Positions 5,709 to 9,742 of a DNA stretch of 9,742 bases are shown here, piece by piece. Numbering within the stretch: position 1 is the stretch's first letter; each line of letters opens with the position of its first letter. Below the pieces are notes generated by a model. That model ran no database searches. It saw nothing but the letters and a program-made list of their open reading frames with translations, and was not told the origin of the DNA. The DNA is from an uncultured Pseudorhodobacter sp. (GTDB lineage Bacteria; Pseudomonadota; Alphaproteobacteria; Rhodobacterales; Rhodobacteraceae): positions 1-9,742 of the forward strand of contig CAMFIX010000073.1 in the NCBI GenBank assembly GCA_945952425.1, read 5' to 3'. Position numbers and translations under genes: made by a program.

Positions 5709-5994
5709 ACAGCACGCCGCGCTCGACCTCGTGCAGATAGTGGAAGACGGGCGCCCGAACCCCGGCGCGGCGGCGGATCTCGACCAGCTCGGGGCTTTCG
5801 AAGAAGGCCCGGGCCGCGGCCAGAGAGGTCCAGCGCGAGAAATGCACGACCTGGGCGGCATCGGTCTCGGCGGCCAGCAGGTGGTATTCCAGCTCTCCGG
5901 CCGCATGGCGGATGCCGGCGGCCTGGTCGAAGATCGCCTTCCATTTCGGGTAATCGGCGACCTCGTGCAGGATCAGGACATAGGCTTGGCTCAT
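5701..5994 (-). CDS. ABM (antibiotic biosynthesis monooxygenase-like) domain protein
   Basis: 97 residues, the usual length of a single dimeric alpha+beta ferredoxin-like ABM domain. Typical parts are YVLILHEVADYPKWKAIFDQ (5-24), HFSRWTSLAAARAFFESPEL (51-70) and a closing FHYLHEVERG (83-92). Proteins of this group are small cofactor-free monooxygenases or simply fold relatives with no known reaction; the substrate cannot be read from the sequence. The ATG at 5994 overlaps the TGA of the VOC gene (ATGA), so translation is probably coupled. It is the last gene of the leftward three-gene operon, and its stop lies in a terminator-like hairpin loop. Confidence 0.8.
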   Translation of the reverse strand: MSQAYVLILHEVADYPKWKAIFDQAAGIRHAAGELEYHLLAAETDAAQVVHFSRWTSLAAARAFFESPELVEIRRRAGVRAPVFHYLHEVERGVLWG

Positions 5995-6368
5995 TGCGGT
6001 GCCCTTTCGCGGTGATAGAAGGCCAGTTTGTTGCCGTCGAGGTCGCGGATATAGGCAAAGCGGCCCCAGTCGCCGCGCGGGCCCGGCGCGCCTTCGTCGC
6101 GGGCCCCAAGGCGCAGGGCCAGGGCGTGGAGGCTGTCCACCTCTGCCGCCTCGACCCGGAAGGCCAGCATCGTGCCATTGCCGGGATGGGCGGGCGCGCC
6201 GTCGTGGGGGCGGACGATCATCAGCGCCGTCTCGCCCAGCAGGTAGATTTCACCGGCAGGACCGGGCTTCCACCGGCGGCCCCCCATGGCGGCGAAGAGC
6301 GCGTCGTAAAAGGCGAGCGCGCGGGGGAAGTCGTTTGTGCCAAGGCAGGCGTAACCGAGCGTGGCCAT
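5991..6368 (-). CDS. VOC family (glyoxalase/dioxygenase-fold) protein
   Basis: 125 residues with two beta-alpha-beta-beta-beta modules, as in single-chain VOC proteins. The N-terminal module reads GYACLGTNDFPRALAFYDAL (5-24). The second carries FAYIRDLDGNKLAFYHRE, typical of the C-terminal module, with its glutamate position taken by K/L in NKLAFYH. The first strand lacks the usual metal-binding histidine (GYACLG), so a classic glyoxalase I activity is doubtful. AGGAG lies 5 bases before the ATG. It follows the enoyl-CoA hydratase stop by 11 bases and overlaps the ABM gene by 4, so the three are one transcription unit. Substrate unknown. Confidence 0.85.
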   Translation of the reverse strand: MATLGYACLGTNDFPRALAFYDALFAAMGGRRWKPGPAGEIYLLGETALMIVRPHDGAPAHPGNGTMLAFRVEAAEVDSLHALALRLGARDEGAPGPRGDWGRFAYIRDLDGNKLAFYHRERAPQ

Positions 6369-6379
6369 TTGGGCTCCTT

Positions 6380-7132
6380 TCAGCGGCGGTTGATCCAGGC
6401 GTCGATCTGCGGGGTCGCGCGGGCCGCGATGCGGGCGAATTCGGCGCGTTCGATCTCCAGCCCCTCGGCGATGGGCGCGTTCAGCCCGCGCTGGACGGCG
6501 GCCAGGATATGGGGCAGGGCGGTCGGGTGGCGCAGGATGCGGTGGGCCAGCGCGAAGGCCTGGGGCAGCAGCTCTGCCGGGGCGACCACGCGGTTGACGA
6601 GGCCAAGCTCTTCCGCCCGCCGGGCCGAGAAATCGTCGCCGGTCAACAGCAGCTCCAGCGCGCGCTTGCGGCCGGCCAGGCGGGGCAGGCGCTGCGTGCC
6701 GCCGAAGGTCGGCGGGATGCCAAGCCGCACCTCGGGCTTGGCGAAGCGCGCGGTTTCCGACGCCAGGGCCAGCGCGGCGGCCTCGGTGATCTCGCAGCCG
6801 CCGCCATAGGCCAGGCCATTGACCGCGGCGATGACGGGTTTGGCGAAACCCTCCAGCCGGGCGGTCAGCGCCTGGCCCCGGCGCGAGAAATCCCGGGCGG
6901 CAAGGTCGGCGCCCCCCGCGATGCTGGCGGCGAATTCGGGGATGTCTCCACCGGCCGAAAACGCCCGCCCCGCCCCGGTCAGGATCACGGCACCGACGGC
7001 CGGATCGGCCTCTGCCCGGTCGAGCGCGGCCAGAAGGGCGTCGATCATCCCGTAACTCAGCGCGTTCAGTTTCGCGGGCCGGTTCAGGGTCAAGAGAACG
7101 ATCGGGCCGTGCGTCTCGTAAAGCACATCCAT
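6380..7132 (-). CDS. Enoyl-CoA hydratase/isomerase (crotonase) family protein
   Basis: 250 residues from the ATG at 7132, which has AAGGAGG 5 bases upstream; the frame extends to 7216 but without a ribosome site. The crotonase fold landmarks are present: LNRPAKLNAL (16-25), the oxyanion-hole stretch AFSAGGDIPEF (57-67), YGGGCEI (109-115) with E114, and KPEVRLGI (132-139) with E134, then FGGTQRLPRL. E114 and E134 correspond to the two catalytic glutamates of mitochondrial enoyl-CoA hydratase, so hydration of a 2-enoyl-CoA is chemically reasonable; the exact substrate is open. It heads a leftward operon with VOC and ABM genes and is divergent from a TetR regulator, which probably controls it. 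Confidence 0.92.
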   Translation of the reverse strand: MDVLYETHGPIVLLTLNRPAKLNALSYGMIDALLAALDRAEADPAVGAVILTGAGRAFSAGGDIPEFAASIAGGADLAARDFSRRGQALTARLEGFAKPVIAAVNGLAYGGGCEITEAAALALASETARFAKPEVRLGIPPTFGGTQRLPRLAGRKRALELLLTGDDFSARRAEELGLVNRVVAPAELLPQAFALAHRILRHPTALPHILAAVQRGLNAPIAEGLEIERAEFARIAARATPQIDAWINRR

Positions 7133-7183
7133 GGCAACCTCCTTGCAGGGCTGCCGAAACAGTAGCAGGCTGGCCGGGAAAGC

Positions 7184-7201
7184 AAACTCACTGGTCGGTA
7201 T
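7184..7201. promoter_or_regulatory. Candidate TetR operator between divergent genes
   Basis: An 18-bp imperfect dyad of the form A-AC--AC--GT--GT-T (10 of 18 positions symmetric) lies in the 71-bp gap between the enoyl-CoA hydratase and TetR starts. The spaced AC/GT layout is common for TetR-family operators. It lies 2 bases before the TetR ATG and upstream of the hydratase start, so one dimer could control both directions. Confidence 0.45.
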
Positions 7202-7203
7202 AC

Positions 7204-7767
7204 ATGGACGCCCCATCTGACACCCGCGACCGCATCGTCAAGGCCGCCGCCCACCTGTTTTACGCCGAGGGCATCCGGGCGGTCTCGGTCGATGCCGTGG
7301 CCGAGCGCGCCGGGGTCACGAAGAAGACGCTCTATTACCACTTCACCAGCAAGGGCGAACTGGTCGCCGCTTACCTCGCCGCCCGCGATGCGCCCAACAT
7401 GGCCGCTTTCGCCCGTTGGCTGGCCGAGGCGGAGGGGCCCTTGCCCGACCGGATGGAGGCTTTCTTCGCCCGTATGGCCAAGGCCGCGCGGCATCCGGCC
7501 TGGAAGGGCTGCGGCTTTCTGCGCACCGTGGCGGAGCTTGCGGCCATGCCCGGCCATCCCGCCCGCGTTCAGGCGGCGGCGCATAAAAAGCGGCTGGAGA
7601 CCTGGCTGGCCGAGACGTTTCGCGCCGAGGGTCTCGCCGCGCCTGAGGCCACGGCCCGGCAGGTGGCGGTGCTGATCGACGGCGCCTTCTCGGCCATGCT
7701 GACCCATCGCGATCCGACCTATGCCGAGGCGGCGGGGCAGGCGGCACGCCTGCTGGTCGCGCGATAG
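7204..7767 (+). CDS. TetR/AcrR family transcriptional regulator
   Basis: 187 residues. The N-terminal DNA-binding domain reads RDRIVKAAAHLFYAEGIRAV (8-27), then SVDAVAERAGVTKKTLYYHF (28-47), a textbook TetR helix-turn-helix; the rest is an all-helical ligand and dimer domain. It is divergent from the enoyl-CoA hydratase operon, so it probably represses that operon in response to an acyl-CoA or aromatic-derived ligand (inference). The start is odd: the ATG at 7204 has no Shine-Dalgarno sequence and no in-frame alternative start nearby upstream. TATACA (7199-7204) overlaps the ATG and so cannot be its own -10. The mRNA may be leaderless or poorly translated, as often suits a low-level repressor. 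Ligand unknown. Confidence 0.92.
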   Translation: MDAPSDTRDRIVKAAAHLFYAEGIRAVSVDAVAERAGVTKKTLYYHFTSKGELVAAYLAARDAPNMAAFARWLAEAEGPLPDRMEAFFARMAKAARHPAWKGCGFLRTVAELAAMPGHPARVQAAAHKKRLETWLAETFRAEGLAAPEATARQVAVLIDGAFSAMLTHRDPTYAEAAGQAARLLVAR

Positions 7768-7828
7768 CATAACCGGCTTGCGCGCAACGGGGCTTGCCCG
7801 GGCCGCGCTCCCGCGCTTTGCTGGCGGG

Positions 7829-8638
7829 ATGGAGCCCATCGCCCTCACCATCCGCCAGGCCCGCCGCGCGACCTTTCGCGCGCTGCACGGCACGACCCCC
7901 GGGCTGATCCGGGTGCTAAGCGGCCTCAAACGCCTGCGCATCGGGGCGCGGGTGCTGGAGATCCCGGCGGGCGCGCTGGCCGTTCTGGCGCCGCGCCAGG
8001 TGATGGAGGTCGAAAACCGCCCCGCCGCGGGGGCGCCCTACAAGGCCGCGCTCGTCGTCCTGCCCGAGCCCTTGGTCGATGCGATCCGCGCCGAGACCGG
8101 CCCGGGCGAGCCGATGCGCGCCTCGACAAGGGGGGTGGCGCTGGCGGCCTTCGACCGGGCGGCGGCCTGGCTGGGCGACCCCCTGGTGCCGGCCCGGCTG
8201 CGCATCCATGCCCTGCGCGAGGTTCTGCTCTGGCTGGCCGAAGAGGGGATCGGCTTCGGCCCCGCCACCTTGCCCGGGGTGACCGACCGGCTGCGCGGGC
8301 TGCTGTCGGCCAGCCCCGACCGCGACTGGCGCGCCCCCGAGGCCGCCCGGGCGCTTGGCCAAAGCGAGCCGACGCTGCGCCGCCACCTGGCGGGCGAGGG
8401 CACCAGCTTTACCGCGCTTTTGGCCGATGTGCGGATGGAGACGGCCTTGGGGCTGCTGCAGGGCTCCACCCTCTCGGTCAACCGGATCGCGCTGGAGGTG
8501 GGGTACGCCTGCCCCTCGCGCTTTGCCCTGCGGTTTCGCAAGCGCTTCGGCCTCGCCCCTTCCGACCTGCGCCGGGGTGAGCGGATCGGCATGGAAGTCG
8601 AGCCCCCCGGCACGGCGAAGGGGCTGGAGCGGGTCTAA
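7829..8638 (+). CDS. AraC family transcriptional regulator
   Basis: 269 residues from the ATG at 7829; an upstream extension to 7721 is in frame but overlaps the end of the TetR gene and looks non-coding. The N-terminal half is a cupin-like sensor (RLRIGARVLEIPAGALAVLA, about 35-54). The C-terminal AraC domain has two helix-turn-helix parts: APEAARALGQSEPTLRRHLA and SVNRIALEVGYACPSRFALR, then FRKRFGLAPSDLRR. Such proteins bind DNA as activators. The start has only GGCGGG before it, a weak ribosome site. It lies 61 bases after the TetR stop and 33 bases before the PEBP gene, which it may control or be cotranscribed with. Inducer unknown. Confidence 0.9.
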   Translation: MEPIALTIRQARRATFRALHGTTPGLIRVLSGLKRLRIGARVLEIPAGALAVLAPRQVMEVENRPAAGAPYKAALVVLPEPLVDAIRAETGPGEPMRASTRGVALAAFDRAAAWLGDPLVPARLRIHALREVLLWLAEEGIGFGPATLPGVTDRLRGLLSASPDRDWRAPEAARALGQSEPTLRRHLAGEGTSFTALLADVRMETALGLLQGSTLSVNRIALEVGYACPSRFALRFRKRFGLAPSDLRRGERIGMEVEPPGTAKGLERV

Positions 8639-8671
8639 CCTGGCGGCCTCCACAATGGAAAGGCTTCGACC

Positions 8672-9184
8672 ATGCGTTATCTTCTGCCGCTTCTTTTCCT
8701 CGCCTCGCCCGCCCTGGCCGAGATGACCCTGACGCTTCCCGATGCGCCCGATGGCAAGATGCCCGCGGCGCAGGTGCTGAACGGGTTCGGCTGCACGGGG
8801 GGCAATCTCTCGCCGGCGCTGCACTGGACGGGGGCGCCGGAGGGGACGCAAAGCTTCGTCGTCCTGATCCATGACATCGACGCGCCGACCGGCTCGGGTT
8901 TCTGGCATTGGGCGGTCTTCGGCCTTCCGGGGGGGACGACCGACCTGGCCGCGGGGGCGGCCCTGCCCGCGGGCGCCGTGGCCGCGCGCAACGACTTCTC
9001 GCACAACCAGTACGACGGCGCCTGTCCGCCCCCGGGCCCCGCGCATCGCTATGTCGTCACGGTTTTCGCCATGCCGCAGCCAAGCCTGCCGCTGGACGAG
9101 ACCGCCTCGGCCGCCATGGTGGGCTTTTTCGCCAACACGGGCGCGCTGGACAAGGCGAGCCAGACCCTGACCTACGGCCGCTAG
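8672..9184 (+). CDS. Secreted YbhB/YbcL-like protein (PEBP family)
   Basis: 170 residues with a Sec signal peptide, predicted cleavage after ALA at 14-16. The PEBP core follows: GGNLSPALHW (43-52), VVLIHDIDAP (63-72), GFWHWAVFGLP (76-86) with the conserved His79, and GPAHRYVVTVFA (122-133). These build the anion-binding pocket of the phosphatidylethanolamine-binding/Raf kinase inhibitor-like family. Bacterial members are periplasmic with unclear function, often thought to bind phosphate-bearing or small polar ligands. C41 and C118 could form a disulfide in the periplasm. GGAAAGG lies 8 bases before the ATG. It follows the AraC gene by 33 bases and ends at a strong terminator. Confidence 0.92.
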   Translation: MRYLLPLLFLASPALAEMTLTLPDAPDGKMPAAQVLNGFGCTGGNLSPALHWTGAPEGTQSFVVLIHDIDAPTGSGFWHWAVFGLPGGTTDLAAGAALPAGAVAARNDFSHNQYDGACPPPGPAHRYVVTVFAMPQPSLPLDETASAAMVGFFANTGALDKASQTLTYGR

Positions 9185-9204
9185 CCTGTCTGAGCGCCTT
9201 GCCG

Positions 9205-9237
9205 CAACGCCCGGGGCTGCCCCCGGGCGTTGTTCTT
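9205..9237 (+). terminator. Strong intrinsic terminator after the PEBP gene
   Basis: Perfect 12-bp arms, CAACGCCCGGGG (9205-9216) and CCCCGGGCGTTG (9221-9232), enclose a CTGC loop, followed by TTCTT. It begins 20 bases after the PEBP stop. It ends the AraC-PEBP unit before the efflux adaptor gene. Confidence 0.88.
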
Positions 9238-9303
9238 ATGCAACAGATGGAATGTGTTTGCGGGTTTAGGCGCGCGATCCGGGCAAGGGAGGTGGCAGGC
9301 CGG

Positions 9304-9335
9304 GGTTATACATGCATATCTTTATATATGATACC
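9304..9335 (+). promoter_or_regulatory. AT-rich partial dyad upstream of the efflux adaptor
   Basis: A 32-bp island of mostly A and T in GC-rich DNA, flanked by GG and CC, lies 19 bases before the ATG at 9355. Half of its positions are symmetric, and it contains TATATAT-type -10 candidates, so it probably holds the promoter and perhaps an operator. TTATACATGCATATC (9306-9320) matches 13 of 15 positions of the mop operator read on the minus strand; this may be chance. Confidence 0.4.
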
Positions 9336-9354
9336 CGCCCCAAGGATTGCCGCC

Positions 9355-9742
9355 ATGCGCCCGCTTCTCTGTTTCGCCCTCCTGGCGCTTTGCCCGCTGC
9401 CCGCCCTGGCCGAGCCTCTGCGCCCCGTCGCCGTCACCGAATGGAAGGCGGTCTATGGCCAGGTCGAGCCGCGCGACCGCATCCCGGCGCGGGCGCGGCT
9501 GGGGGGGACGCTGGTGGAGCTGTCGGTCGTCGAGGGTGACCGGGTGACGGCGGGGCAGGCCATCGGGCGGATCGAGGATCAGAAGCTGGCCTTCCAACGC
9601 GATGCGCTTGGCGCGCAGCAAAGCGCGCTGCAGGCGCAGCTCGCCCATGCCGAGGCCGAGCTGAACCGGGGCGAAAGCCTTCTGAAACAGGGGGTTGCGA
9701 CGGCGCAGGGGCTCGACGCCCTGCGCATGCAGGTCCAGGTGC
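9355..9742 (+). CDS. RND efflux periplasmic adaptor (HlyD/AcrA family), partial
   Basis: 129 codons are present and the gene runs off the right edge. A signal peptide precedes likely cleavage at ALA-E (17-20). The lipoyl/barrel-sandwich half-motif follows: RARLGGTLVELSVVEGDRVT (46-65), AGQAIGRIED (66-75). A helical hairpin follows (QRDALGAQQSALQAQLAHAE, 81-100, then NRGESLLKQGVATAQGLDAL). This matches membrane fusion proteins that link an inner-membrane RND pump to the outer membrane. No lipobox cysteine is placed correctly, so it is probably not a lipoprotein. AAGGA lies 9 bases before the ATG. An RND pump gene is expected just beyond the window. Substrate unknown. Confidence 0.88.
   Translation, partial: MRPLLCFALLALCPLPALAEPLRPVAVTEWKAVYGQVEPRDRIPARARLGGTLVELSVVEGDRVTAGQAIGRIEDQKLAFQRDALGAQQSALQAQLAHAEAELNRGESLLKQGVATAQGLDALRMQVQV

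Noticed and set aside
5999..7165. 388-codon plus-strand frame opposite the VOC and hydratase genes
   Set aside because: Arg/Gly/Gln-rich antisense frame spanning two real genes, with no ribosome site and no motif.
7199..7204. TATACA as the -10 box of the TetR gene
   Set aside because: It overlaps the ATG, so transcription from it would start inside the gene, past the only plausible start codon.
7916..9046. 376-codon minus-strand frame opposite the AraC and PEBP genes
   Set aside because: Antisense mirror of two genes with clear family motifs and a strong plus-strand terminator.

Overview
The window is very GC-rich, with strong G/C preference at third codon positions. The protein families and codon style fit an alphaproteobacterium of the Rhodobacteraceae type (Paracoccus/Rhodobacter relatives). 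This is inferred from gene content and style; no ribosomal or other marker gene is present. Nothing resembles a tRNA, rRNA, CRISPR array, transposase or integrase.

Left part (1-2094): the last codons of an upstream gene are followed after 4 bases by a UgpC/MsmK-type sugar ABC transporter ATPase. Its natural start at 71 is cut by an in-frame TAA at 101, so it is either a pseudogene or is translated from GTG 122 without its first strand and A-loop. It converges on a DUF4105 membrane protein on the minus strand, and the two stop codons overlap.

Decayed stretch (about 2160-2775, minus strand): two gene remnants, neither visible as a normal ORF. One is a DUF779 protein with its cysteine-rich middle deleted. 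The other is a GAF-type (AcoR-like) activator with its N-terminal middle and whole C-terminus missing. These families normally flank an NAD-dependent aldehyde dehydrogenase, which is absent. G/C-rich palindromes lie between the remnants. The stretch looks like the scar of a lost aldehyde/alcohol oxidation locus.

Molybdenum region (2801-3397): an intact molbindin gene (mop) has a ModE/Mo-box-like inverted repeat just before its start. A weaker copy of the box lies about 220 bp further right, ahead of a short unidentified and apparently frameshifted reading frame.

Centre (3398-5593, minus): a 731-residue, lysine- and glutamate-rich protein of unknown function. It has a small globular N-terminal domain, a long helical/coiled-coil middle and a C-terminal domain whose motifs resemble BECR-fold (RNase A/CdiA-CT-like) toxin domains. 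It is a single-gene unit between its own candidate promoter and weak terminators. It is the best candidate here for something undescribed.

Right part: a leftward operon of enoyl-CoA hydratase, VOC protein and ABM-domain protein (the last two overlap by ATGA) is divergent from a TetR regulator, with a TetR-like dyad between them. To the right follow an AraC-family regulator, a secreted PEBP/YbhB-like protein with a very strong terminator, and the start of an RND efflux adaptor that runs off the window. An AT-rich dyad precedes the adaptor gene.
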